64,000 nucleotides of DNA, taken from NCBI GenBank assembly GCA_937975725.1, contig CALJUL010000020.1, positions 1 to 64,000 on the forward strand, given 5' to 3'. Within the stretch, counting starts at the first letter, position 1; each line of letters begins with the position of its first letter. This stretch comes from an uncultured Pseudoxanthomonas sp. (GTDB lineage Bacteria; Pseudomonadota; Gammaproteobacteria; Xanthomonadales; Xanthomonadaceae). This document shows, piece after piece, positions 17,283-25,813 of the stretch. Under the pieces are notes generated by a model. It was not told the DNA's origin and did not search any database. It was given only the letters and a program-made list of their open reading frames with translations. The position numbers were made by a program, and so were the translations under genes.

Positions 17283-19625
17283 ATGATGGAACAGATGGCG
17301 AAGAAACGGGGGCCGGCGCGCGCCGCCGGATGGTGGGCGGCGCTGCTGGTACTGGCGTTGGCGGGCTGCGGCGGCCCGGGCGGGCAGGCCGCGCCGGACG
17401 CCTTCGCGCCCGGCGGGCCGCTGCCGCTGATCCCGCAGCCGGCCGAGGCGGTGCCGGGGCAGGGCCGGTTCGTGGTCCGGGCCGACACCCGGGTGGTCGC
17501 GGCGCCCGGCGACGCCGCCGCCCGCGAGGCCGCCGCGCGGTTCGTGGAGATGGTGCGCGAAAGCACCGGCGCCAGCCTGCCGCTGGGCGAAGGCGCCGCC
17601 GACGGCGCCATCGTCTTCGCCACCGACCCGCAGGCGGGCGCCGCCGCGGAAGGCTACGTGCTGGAGGTCGGCGAGGCCGGCGTCCGGATCGGCGCGGCCG
17701 ACGCGGCCGGGCTGTTCTACGGCGGCGTCAGCCTGTGGCAGTTGCTGGGCGCGGCCGAAGCCCTGCCGGTGGCGGTGCCGGCGGTGCGCATCGCCGACGC
17801 GCCGCGCTTCCGCTGGCGCGGCTTCATGCTGGACTCGGCGCGGCACATCCAGAGCGTGGACGAAATCAAGCGCCTGCTCGACCAGATGGCGCGGCACAAG
17901 CTCAACACCTTCCACTGGCACCTGACCGACGACCAGGGCTGGCGGCTGGAGATCAAGCGCTATCCCAGGCTGACCGAAGTCGGTGCCTGGCGCGTGCCGG
18001 CCGGCAAGGCCGGCACGGGCGCCGACGGCCAGCCGGTGCGCTACGGCGGCTTCTACACCCAGGCGCAGGCGCGCGAGATCGTCGAGTACGCGCAGAAGCT
18101 GCACATCACCGTGGTGCCGGAGATCGAGATGCCCGGGCATGCGCAGGCCGCCATCGCGGCCTATCCCGAGTTCGGCGCCAGCGGGCGCACGCCGCCGGTC
18201 TCGCCGGACTGGGGCGTGCACACCTGGCTGTACGGCGTGGAGGACCCGACCTTCGACTTCCTGCAGAACGTGCTGACCGAGGTGATGGACATCTTCCCCG
18301 GCACCTACGTCCACATCGGCGGCGACGAGGCCGACAAGTACCAGTGGCGCACCTCGCCGCAGGTGCAGGCCAAGCGCAAGGCGCTGGGGCTGAAGGACGA
18401 CATGGCCCTGCAGAGCTGGTTCGTCAAGCGCATCGAGGCGTTCCTGGTCGCCCACGACCGCCGCCTGATCGGCTGGGACGAAATCCTCGAAGGCGGCCTG
18501 CCACCCGAGGCCACCGTCATGTCCTGGCGCGGCATGCAGGGCGCGATGGAAGCGGCGAAGGAAGGCCACGACGTGGTGCTGAGCCCCAGCGACGTGACCT
18601 ACATCAACCGCATGCAGTCCGAAGAGGCCGACGAGCCGCCGGGCCACGACAGCCCGGTGCCGCTGGAGAAGATCTACGCCTTCGAGCCGGTGCCGGCGGA
18701 ACTGGACGCCGCGCAGGCCAGGCACGTGCTCGGCACCCAGGCCAACCTGTGGACCGAGCACGTGCGCACCGAGCCGCGGGTGGAGCACATGGCGTTCCCG
18801 CGCCTGTCCGCGCTGGCCGAAGTGGCGTGGTCGCCCAAGGCCGCGCGCGACTGGCAGGGCTTCCTGCACCGCCTGGCGCCGCAGATGCGGCGCTTCGCCA
18901 AGGCCGGCATCGGCGCCGCCGACAGCGCCTTCGCCGCGCGCATCCGGGCACAGCCGCAGGGCGAGGGCGCGACGGTGGCGCTGGCCAGCCAGAGCGGCTT
19001 CGGCGAGCTGCGCTACACCACCGACGGTAGCGAGCCCACGGCGCAGTCGCCGCTGTACGCGCAGCCGCTGACCGTCGCCCTGCCCACCACGGTGACGGCC
19101 AACGCCTTCTTCGACGGCAAGCCCCTGGCCAAGGCGCGCGCGCTGCGCGTGGACGCGCTGGCGCTGCGCACCCGCGAGGCCGAGCAACTGGCGCCGTGCG
19201 GCAAGAGCAACTACGTGCTGCGGCTGGAGGACGACGAACCGCTGGACGGCGAGCGCGCGGTGGTGCCGGTGAACATCGGTGCGCCGTGCTGGACGTGGCC
19301 GGCGGCGGCGCTGGACGGCATCGCCGTGCTGCGCGCGCAGGTGCTGGACCTGCCGTACAACTTCCAGTTCGGCGGCGATTCGGTCGTCGCCGCGCCGCCG
19401 CCGGCCGCGCCGGTGGACCTGGAAGTGCGCCTGGACGGTTGCGAAGGCGCACCGCTGGCCAGCGCCCGCGTGCTGCCGCAAGACGGCGCGGTGAAGCAGG
19501 TCGACGTGGCCCTGCCGGCCACCGCCGGCACCCACGACCTGTGCCTGAAGTTCAGCGGCAGCCATCGCCGCGTGCTGTGGGCCATCGACCGCGCGCAACT
19601 GCTGGCCGTGCCGGAGGTGCGTTGA
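17283..19625 (+). CDS. GH20 beta-N-acetylhexosaminidase, lipoprotein
   Basis: The 780-residue protein has a lipoprotein signal with lipobox LALAGC (C29) and a GH20 N-terminal domain (about 45-170). The catalytic barrel has HWHLTDDQGW and HIGGDEAD (D348-E349). A C-terminal chitobiase-like region and a beta-rich tail follow, with a Cys-containing repeat-like stretch. It is about 40 % alike by eye in the barrel to the GH20 at 2177 but lacks its PA14 tail. It would remove beta-GlcNAc from glycan antennae at the periplasmic face. ATG 17283 follows GAGGTCCG; ATG 17286 is equally possible. Its stop overlaps the GH3 start (TGATG). Confidence 0.93.
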   Translation: MMEQMAKKRGPARAAGWWAALLVLALAGCGGPGGQAAPDAFAPGGPLPLIPQPAEAVPGQGRFVVRADTRVVAAPGDAAAREAAARFVEMVRESTGASLPLGEGAADGAIVFATDPQAGAAAEGYVLEVGEAGVRIGAADAAGLFYGGVSLWQLLGAAEALPVAVPAVRIADAPRFRWRGFMLDSARHIQSVDEIKRLLDQMARHKLNTFHWHLTDDQGWRLEIKRYPRLTEVGAWRVPAGKAGTGADGQPVRYGGFYTQAQAREIVEYAQKLHITVVPEIEMPGHAQAAIAAYPEFGASGRTPPVSPDWGVHTWLYGVEDPTFDFLQNVLTEVMDIFPGTYVHIGGDEADKYQWRTSPQVQAKRKALGLKDDMALQSWFVKRIEAFLVAHDRRLIGWDEILEGGLPPEATVMSWRGMQGAMEAAKEGHDVVLSPSDVTYINRMQSEEADEPPGHDSPVPLEKIYAFEPVPAELDAAQARHVLGTQANLWTEHVRTEPRVEHMAFPRLSALAEVAWSPKAARDWQGFLHRLAPQMRRFAKAGIGAADSAFAARIRAQPQGEGATVALASQSGFGELRYTTDGSEPTAQSPLYAQPLTVALPTTVTANAFFDGKPLAKARALRVDALALRTREAEQLAPCGKSNYVLRLEDDEPLDGERAVVPVNIGAPCWTWPAAALDGIAVLRAQVLDLPYNFQFGGDSVVAAPPPAAPVDLEVRLDGCEGAPLASARVLPQDGAVKQVDVALPATAGTHDLCLKFSGSHRRVLWAIDRAQLLAVPEVR

Positions 19626-22042
19626 TGCGCCTGCGTGCGGGCGCCGCCCTGCTGGGACTGGCGGCGGGCGCCGCGGCCAGCGCCGCGCCCGCCGCGCCGG
19701 AAGGCGAGCCCGCCCCCGCGTTCGCGCCGATGCCGGCCATCTACCACGGCGACTGGATCGACCTGAACAAGAACGGGCGCAAGGACGTCTACGAGGACCG
19801 CACCACCGCCGTGGACGCGCGGGTGGAAGACCTGCTGGCGCGGATGGACCGCGACGAGAAGACCGTGCAACTCGCCACCCTGTACGGCTACGGCCGCGTG
19901 CTGGAGGACCCGCTGCCGACCGCGCGCTGGACGTCCGCGCTGTGGAAGGACGGCATCGGCAACATCGACGAGATGCACAACGGCTTCGGCGGCGGCAAGC
20001 ACAGCCCCTACGCCACCGACCTGCGCCGGCACGTGTGGGCGATGAACGAAGTGCAGCGATTCTTCGTCGAGCGGACCCGGCTGGGCATCCCGGTGGATTT
20101 CACCAACGAGGGCATCCGCGGCGTGGAGGCGTACGGCGCCACCAGCTTCCCCAGCCAACTCGGCATCGGCCACACCTGGAACCCGGCGCTGGTGCGGCGG
20201 ATCGGCCGCATCACCGCGCTGGAGGCGCGCGCGCTGGGCTACACCAACGTGTACGCGCCGATCCTGGACGTGGCGCGCGACCAGCGCTGGGGCCGGATGG
20301 AGGAGGTCTACGGCGAGGACCCGTTCCTGGCCTCGCGGCTGGGCGTGGCGATGGTGCAGGGCATGCAGCAGGACCACACCGTCGCCGCCACCGCCAAGCA
20401 CTTCGTCGTCTACAGCGCCAACAAGGGCGCGCGCGAATTCATGGCGCGCACCGACCCGCAGGTCGCCCCGCGCGAAGTGGAGGACATCCACGTGGCCCCG
20501 TTCGCCGCCGCCATCCGCGAGGCCGGGCTGCTGGGGGTGATGAGTTCCTACAACGACTACGACGGCGTGCCGGTCACCGGCAGCCACTACTGGCTGACCG
20601 AACGCCTGCGCGGCGACCTGGGCTTCCGCGGCTACGTGGTCTCCGACAGCGAGGCGGTCGAATTCCTGCACACCAAGCACGGCGTGGCCGCCGACGCCAA
20701 GGACGCGGTGCGCCAGGCGGTGGAGGCGGGGCTGAACGTGCGCACCAACTTCACCCCGCCGGAGGACTACGTGCTGCCGATGCGCGCGGCGCTGGAGGAC
20801 GGCTCGCTGCGCATGCAGACCGTGGACGACCGCGTGCGCGACGTGCTGCGGGTGAAGTTCCTGCTGGGCCTGTTCGACCGCCCCTACGTCGAGGACGCGG
20901 AGGCCAGCGCCCGGCTGGTGAACGCGGCCGCGCACCGCGAGGCCGCCCTGCAGGCCGCGCGCGAGAGCCTGGTGCTGCTGAAGAACACCGGCGACGCGCT
21001 GCCGCTGCGCAAGGACCTGAAGACGGTGGCGGTGATCGGCCCCAACGCCGACGACGGCCGCTATTCGCACCGCCACTACGGCCCCAGCGGCGGCCACGCC
21101 GTGACCGTGCTGGAAGGCGTGCGCGCCAAGCTGGGCGACCGCGCCGAAGTGCGCTACGCCAAGGGCGTGGACGTCGCCGGCGACAACTGGCCGATGATCG
21201 AAGTGCTGCCCGAGCCGCTCACGGCGGCCGAACGCGCCGGCATCGACGATGCCGTGCGCGCGGCCACCGGCGCCGACGTGGCCATCGTGGTGCTGGGCGA
21301 CGGCGACCGCACCGTGGGCGAGAGCCTCACCCGCACCAGCCTGGACCTGCCGGGACGGCAAGGTGAGTTGTTGCAGGCCGTGCACGCCACCGGCACGCCG
21401 GTGGTGCTGGTGCTGGTCAACGGCCGGCCGATGAGCATCAACTGGGCCGACGCGCACGTGCCGGCGATCCTGGAAGCCTGGTTCCCCGGCGACCACGGCG
21501 GCACCGCCGTCGCCGACGCGCTGTTCGGCAACTACAACCCCGGCGGCAAGCTCACCGTCACCTTCCCGCGCACCACCGGGCAGTTGCCGTACAACTTCCC
21601 GACCAAGCCCAACGCGCAGTCGGAACTGGAGAAGTCGCGCGTCAACGGCGCGCTGTACCACTTCGGCCACGGCCTGAGTTACACCCGCTTCGCCTACGGC
21701 GACCTGCGCATCTCGCCGCTCCGCGTGCCGCCCGGCGGCAGCGTCACCGTCAGCGTGGACGTGCGCAACAGCGGCGGGCGAGAGGGCGAGGAAGTGGTGC
21801 AGTTGTACGTCCGCGACCTGGTCGGCTCGGTGACCACCTACGAGAAGAACCTGCGCGGGTTCGAGCGTATCCGGCTGCGGCCGGGGGAGTCGCGCACCGT
21901 GCGCTTCACCCTGGCGCCGGAAGCGCTGGCGCTGTGGGACCGGCGCATGCAGCGGGTGGTCGAGCCCGGCGCGTTTCGGGTGATGGTGGGCGGCGGTTCG
22001 GAAGACATCCGCCAGCAGGGCGAATTCGAGGTGTTGCCGTGA
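19625..22042 (+). CDS. GH3 beta-glycosidase, candidate beta-xylosidase
   Basis: This 805-residue secreted enzyme has a signal peptide ending ASAAPAAP. The N-terminal GH3 barrel has KHFVVYS and the nucleophile Asp in GYVVSDSEAV (D341). The (alpha/beta)6 sandwich domain follows, and the C-terminal fibronectin-III-like domain begins near GSVTVSVDVRNSGGREGEEVVQLYV. The opening IYHGDWIDLNKNGRKDVYED is typical of a Bacteroidetes/Xanthomonas clade of glycan-cluster GH3 enzymes. In plant N-glycans a beta-1,2-xylose must be removed, and a GH3 enzyme does this in the X. campestris N-glycan cluster, so xylosidase is my preferred guess. Beta-glucosidase is the alternative. It is coupled to the GH20 by a one-base overlap. 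Confidence 0.87.
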   Translation: MRLRAGAALLGLAAGAAASAAPAAPEGEPAPAFAPMPAIYHGDWIDLNKNGRKDVYEDRTTAVDARVEDLLARMDRDEKTVQLATLYGYGRVLEDPLPTARWTSALWKDGIGNIDEMHNGFGGGKHSPYATDLRRHVWAMNEVQRFFVERTRLGIPVDFTNEGIRGVEAYGATSFPSQLGIGHTWNPALVRRIGRITALEARALGYTNVYAPILDVARDQRWGRMEEVYGEDPFLASRLGVAMVQGMQQDHTVAATAKHFVVYSANKGAREFMARTDPQVAPREVEDIHVAPFAAAIREAGLLGVMSSYNDYDGVPVTGSHYWLTERLRGDLGFRGYVVSDSEAVEFLHTKHGVAADAKDAVRQAVEAGLNVRTNFTPPEDYVLPMRAALEDGSLRMQTVDDRVRDVLRVKFLLGLFDRPYVEDAEASARLVNAAAHREAALQAARESLVLLKNTGDALPLRKDLKTVAVIGPNADDGRYSHRHYGPSGGHAVTVLEGVRAKLGDRAEVRYAKGVDVAGDNWPMIEVLPEPLTAAERAGIDDAVRAATGADVAIVVLGDGDRTVGESLTRTSLDLPGRQGELLQAVHATGTPVVLVLVNGRPMSINWADAHVPAILEAWFPGDHGGTAVADALFGNYNPGGKLTVTFPRTTGQLPYNFPTKPNAQSELEKSRVNGALYHFGHGLSYTRFAYGDLRISPLRVPPGGSVTVSVDVRNSGGREGEEVVQLYVRDLVGSVTTYEKNLRGFERIRLRPGESRTVRFTLAPEALALWDRRMQRVVEPGAFRVMVGGGSEDIRQQGEFEVLP

Positions 22043-22088
22043 GTGGCGGATACTGCCGGCGTGCCGGCGCGCGAGGAGGAAGAGGACG

Positions 22089-23615
22089 ATGAGCATGCAG
22101 GGGCCGCGCTGGACGCGGCGGGGGTTCCTGGGCGCGGGTACGGCCAGCATCGCCGGTGCGCTGGCGCCGGCCGTGGCAGGCGCCGCCGCGGCCACGAAAG
22201 CGCCGGCGGAGGCCGTCGCCATCGCGGCGCGGCCGCGCCCGAGCGCCGCGCAACTGGCGTGGCAGCGCGAAGAACTGTCGATGTTCGTGCACTTCTCGGT
22301 CAACACCTTCACCGGCCGCGAATGGGGCGATGGCAGCGAGAGCCCGCGGGTGTTCGACCCGTCCGCGCTGGACGCGCGGCAATGGGCGCGCACGGCCAAG
22401 GAGTGCGGCTTCGGCAGCATGATCCTGACCGCCAAGCACCACGACGGCTTCTGCCTGTGGCCGACCAGGACCACCCGGCACAGCGTCGCGTCCAGCCCGT
22501 GGCGCGGCGGCCGCGGCGACGTGGTGCGCGAATTCACCGACGCCTGTCGTGCCGAGGGCCTGGGCGTGGGCTTCTACCTGTCGCCGTGGGACCGCAACAT
22601 GCCCGTCTACGGCGAGGGCAAGCCCTACGACGACCGCTACATCGAACAACTGACCGAACTGCTCACCGGCTACGGCCCGGTGGTGGAAGTGTGGTTCGAC
22701 GGCGCCAACGGCGAAGGGCCCGGCGGCAAGCGCCAGCAGTACGACTGGGCGCGGATCCACCGCACCGTGCGCGCCTTGCAGCCGGAAGCGGTGATCTTCT
22801 CCGACAGCGGTCCGGACGTGCGCTGGATCGGCAACGAGACCGGCAGCGCCGGCAGCACCTGCTGGGCCAGCGTCGATCCGGCGCGGGTGCCGCGCCCCGG
22901 CGCCGACGATCCGTGGACCGGCGAAGCCTTGCAGCAGGGCGATCCCTACGGCGGCACGTGGCGCCCCGGCGAGACCGACGTGTCGATCCGCCCGGGCTGG
23001 TTCTGGCACGCCGAGCAGGACGCGCACGTGCGCGGCCCGCGCAACCTGATGAACCTGTACTTCACCTCGGTCGGCCGCAACAGCAAGTTGCTGTTGAACG
23101 TGCCGCCGACGCCGCAGGGTCTGTTCCACGACAACGACGTGCGCGCGCTGCGCGAGTTCGCGCGCCTGCGCCGGGCGATGCTGGCCCACGACCACGCCGC
23201 CGGCGCGGCGGCCACGGCCAGCAGCAACGCCGGCGCGGCCGGGCGCGCGACCGACGGCGACCGCGACAGTTTCTGGTCGCCGGACGGCGGCGCGCGCAGC
23301 GGCTGGCTGGAACTGGCGCTGCCGGCGGACGCGGCGTTCGACGTGGTGCGATTGGAAGAAGCCATCGCCCACGGCCAGCACGTCTCCAACTACCGCATCG
23401 ACGCCTGGCGCGACGGCGGCTGGCAGCCGCTGACCTGGGGCACGACCATCGGCCATTGCAAGCTGGACCGCGTGCCGGTGACGCGCACGCCGCGGCTGCG
23501 GGTGGCGATCGAGCACGCCTACGACGTGCCGCGCATCGCCCGCGTCGGGCTGTACCAAAGCGGCGGCGAGAGCTGGGACCGTCCCGACTACCACGGAGGA
23601 CAGGCGCATGGTTGA
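22089..23615 (+). CDS. GH29 alpha-1,3/1,4-L-fucosidase (GH29-B-like), Tat-exported
   Basis: The 508-residue protein has a twin-arginine signal (TRRGFLGAG, residues 9-17). The GH29 barrel has FVHFSVNTFTGREWG, TAKHHDGFCLW and the nucleophile in VEVWFDGANGEG (about D204). The C-terminal 130 residues (ATASSNAGAAGRATDGD onward) look like an F5/8 type C (CBM32-like) domain. The FVHFSVNTF and WFDGANG motifs are typical of the linkage-strict GH29-B group that removes fucose from Lewis-a/x branches. Next to it is a GH35 beta-galactosidase, which would take the exposed beta-1,3-galactose. Its last 8 bases overlap that gene. GGACG precedes the ATG. Confidence 0.9.
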   Translation: MSMQGPRWTRRGFLGAGTASIAGALAPAVAGAAAATKAPAEAVAIAARPRPSAAQLAWQREELSMFVHFSVNTFTGREWGDGSESPRVFDPSALDARQWARTAKECGFGSMILTAKHHDGFCLWPTRTTRHSVASSPWRGGRGDVVREFTDACRAEGLGVGFYLSPWDRNMPVYGEGKPYDDRYIEQLTELLTGYGPVVEVWFDGANGEGPGGKRQQYDWARIHRTVRALQPEAVIFSDSGPDVRWIGNETGSAGSTCWASVDPARVPRPGADDPWTGEALQQGDPYGGTWRPGETDVSIRPGWFWHAEQDAHVRGPRNLMNLYFTSVGRNSKLLLNVPPTPQGLFHDNDVRALREFARLRRAMLAHDHAAGAAATASSNAGAAGRATDGDRDSFWSPDGGARSGWLELALPADAAFDVVRLEEAIAHGQHVSNYRIDAWRDGGWQPLTWGTTIGHCKLDRVPVTRTPRLRVAIEHAYDVPRIARVGLYQSGGESWDRPDYHGGQAHG

Positions 23616-25500
23616 CCGCCGCGGATTCCTGCACGCGGGCGTGCTGGGCATCGCCACCCTGGCGCTGCCGCCGATGGCCGCCGCCGCGCCGGCCGGACGC
23701 GGCGGCACCGCCGCCTTCGGCTGGGAGGGCGAATGCTTCCTGCTGCACGGCAAGCCCTTCGTCGTCCGCGGCGGCGAGATGCATCTGAGCCGGGTGCCGC
23801 GCGAGCACTGGCGCGCGCGCCTGCGCATGCTCAAGGCGATGGGGCTGAACACCGTCGGCACCTACCTGTTCTGGAACCTGCACGAGCCGCGGCCGGGCGA
23901 ATTCGATTTCGAGGGCCGCAACGACATCGCCGCCTTCGTGCGCATTGCGCAGGAGGAGGGATTGTGGGTGATCCTGCGGCCCGGCCCCTACGCCTGCGCC
24001 GAATGGGAATTCGGCGGCTTCCCCGCCTGGTTGCTGAAGACACCGGGCATGCGCGTGCGCACGTCCGACCCGCGCTTCGTCGCCGCGGCCACGCGCTACC
24101 TGAAGGCGGTGGGCGAGCAACTGGCGCCGTTGCAGGTCCATCGCGGCGGGCCGATCCTGATGACCCAGGTGGAGAACGAATACGGCTCGTTCGGCCGCGA
24201 CCACGGCTACATGGGCAGCATCCGCGACGCGCTGCGCGCGGCCGGCTTCGACGGCCTGCTCTACACCGCCGACGGCCCCACCGACGGCATGCTCACCGGC
24301 GGCACCCTGCCCGACGTGCTGGCAGTGGTGAACTTCGGCGACGATGCCGCCGGCAGCTTCGCCGCGTTCGGCAAGCACCGCCGGCAGGTGCCGCGCATGG
24401 CCGGCGAGTTCTACCCGGGCTGGTTCGACCACTGGGGCGACCGCCACCACACCGCCGCCGACCCGGCGCTGGTCCGGCGCAACCTGCAATGGATGCTGGA
24501 GCGCGACGTCTCCTTCAGCCTGTACATGTTCCATGGCGGCACCACGTTCGGCTTCATGAACGGCGCCAACGACAGCGCCACCGAGCCCTACCAGCCCGAC
24601 ACCAGCAGCTACGACTACGGCGCGCCGCTGGACGAGACCGGCCGCCCCACGCCGGCCTACCACGCGCTGCGCGAACTGATCGGCCGCCACCTGCCGCGCG
24701 GCGAACGCCTGCCGCCGGTGCCGCCGTCGCCGGCGATGATCGCCATTCCGCCGGTCGCCCTGTCCGAATCGGCGCCGCTGGAAGCGCTGCTGGGCGAACC
24801 GGTGCGCGGCGTGCGCCCGCTGACCATGGAGGAACTCGACCAGAACTACGGCTTCGTCTGGTACCGCGCGCGCCTGCCGGCCGGTGGCAAGGGCGCGTTG
24901 CAGGTCGGCGACGTGCGCGACATGGCGCTGCTGTACCAGTCCGGCCGCCGCATCGGCACGCTGGACCGCCGCCGCGGTGACACCGCGGTGGAACTGGAGG
25001 TGCAGGCGGGCGTGCCGCTGGACCTGCTGGTGGAGAACCTGGGACGGATCAACTACGGCCCACGCATGGTCGACGAGCGCAAGGGCCTGCTGGGCCCGGT
25101 GCGCTTCGCCGGCAAGCCGGTGCTGGACTGGGACATGCACCCGCTGCCGCTGCACGACCTGGCGCCGCTGCGCTTCGCCGCCGGCCCCCGCGCGGCACCG
25201 GCTTTCCATCGTGGCCGCTTCGTGCTGGACGCGCTGGGCGACAGCTTCATCGACATGCGCGGCTGGGGCCGCGGCCACGTCTGGATCAACGGCCACCACC
25301 TGGGCCGCTACTGGCGCATCGGGCCGCAACAGACCCTGCTCGTCCCGGCCGAATGGCTGCGCCGCGGCGACAACGACGTGATCGTGCTGGAACTGGAAAC
25401 CGACACGCCGCCGCTGCGCCTGCAAGGACTGATCGATCCGGTGTACGAGACCCCGGCGGTGGAAGCCGCGACGGAAGCCGCGACCACGGCCCAGGGCTGA
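23608..25500 (+). CDS. GH35 beta-galactosidase, Tat-exported
   Basis: The 630-residue protein has a twin-arginine signal (DRRGFLHAG, residues 3-11). The GH35 barrel has the signature GGPILMTQVENEYGSFG (acid/base about E191) and the nucleophile region RMAGEFYPGWFDHWG (about E267). The C-terminal jelly-roll domains have DMRGWGRGHVWINGHHLGRYW, the usual carbohydrate-binding-like end of the family. GH35 enzymes often prefer beta-1,3-linked galactose, as in the Lewis-a antenna of plant N-glycans. It overlaps the GH29-B gene by 8 bp and is the last gene of the operon, followed by a hairpin terminator. Confidence 0.92.
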   Translation: MVDRRGFLHAGVLGIATLALPPMAAAAPAGRGGTAAFGWEGECFLLHGKPFVVRGGEMHLSRVPREHWRARLRMLKAMGLNTVGTYLFWNLHEPRPGEFDFEGRNDIAAFVRIAQEEGLWVILRPGPYACAEWEFGGFPAWLLKTPGMRVRTSDPRFVAAATRYLKAVGEQLAPLQVHRGGPILMTQVENEYGSFGRDHGYMGSIRDALRAAGFDGLLYTADGPTDGMLTGGTLPDVLAVVNFGDDAAGSFAAFGKHRRQVPRMAGEFYPGWFDHWGDRHHTAADPALVRRNLQWMLERDVSFSLYMFHGGTTFGFMNGANDSATEPYQPDTSSYDYGAPLDETGRPTPAYHALRELIGRHLPRGERLPPVPPSPAMIAIPPVALSESAPLEALLGEPVRGVRPLTMEELDQNYGFVWYRARLPAGGKGALQVGDVRDMALLYQSGRRIGTLDRRRGDTAVELEVQAGVPLDLLVENLGRINYGPRMVDERKGLLGPVRFAGKPVLDWDMHPLPLHDLAPLRFAAGPRAAPAFHRGRFVLDALGDSFIDMRGWGRGHVWINGHHLGRYWRIGPQQTLLVPAEWLRRGDNDVIVLELETDTPPLRLQGLIDPVYETPAVEAATEAATTAQG

Positions 25501-25505
25501 TGCCG

Positions 25506-25539
25506 CCGGGCCCTCTCCCGCAAACAGGAGAGGGCCCGG
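25506..25539 (+). terminator. 13-bp stem-loop after the glycosidase operon
   Basis: CCGGGCCCTCTCC pairs perfectly with GGAGAGGGCCCGG around the loop CGCAAACA. It starts five bases after the GH35 stop. It lacks a clear T-run. The GAGAGGGC stem resembles a dispersed hairpin common in Xanthomonadaceae intergenic DNA, so it may serve as terminator, transcript stabiliser or both. Confidence 0.6.
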
Positions 25540-25590
25540 AACGAGGATGCTCTCCGGTCAAGCGTGTGTATTCGCTGCGCCGCATCCGTA

Positions 25591-25630
25591 CTCACTCTCT
25601 CCCCCGTTCGCGGGGAGGGCTGGGGTGAGT
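25591..25630. repeat. Second imperfect hairpin, GGGGTGAG type
   Basis: CTCAC...TCTCCCC is followed by GGGGAG...GGGGTGAG, an imperfect inverted repeat of a sort scattered in Xanthomonadaceae genomes. It lies in the 313-bp gap 25501-25813 between convergent operons. The rest of that gap (25631-25813) shows no gene, repeat or promoter I can support. Confidence 0.45.
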
Positions 25631-25813
25631 GGCAAGCCGGCGGCTACATCACAGCGCGCAAGCGACGACAGCGCGTGTCATAGCCGATCCGGCAGGCTCC
25701 ATCGATCAAGCATGGGGCATGGGGGCATGCGTCTTTTCCCGCAACAGGCGAAAGAGGCATCTACCATGCTCGCGCCGATTGGCTGGCCCGCGCAGCAGTA
25801 GCGTTTTCCGGAC

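Noticed and set aside
19211..22537. A 1108-codon open frame on the minus strand opposite the GH20 end and GH3 gene
   Set aside because: It is the mirror of codon bias in GC-rich DNA. Its translation is His/Arg/Ala/Val-rich with no known motif, while the plus strand encodes full GH20 and GH3 proteins.
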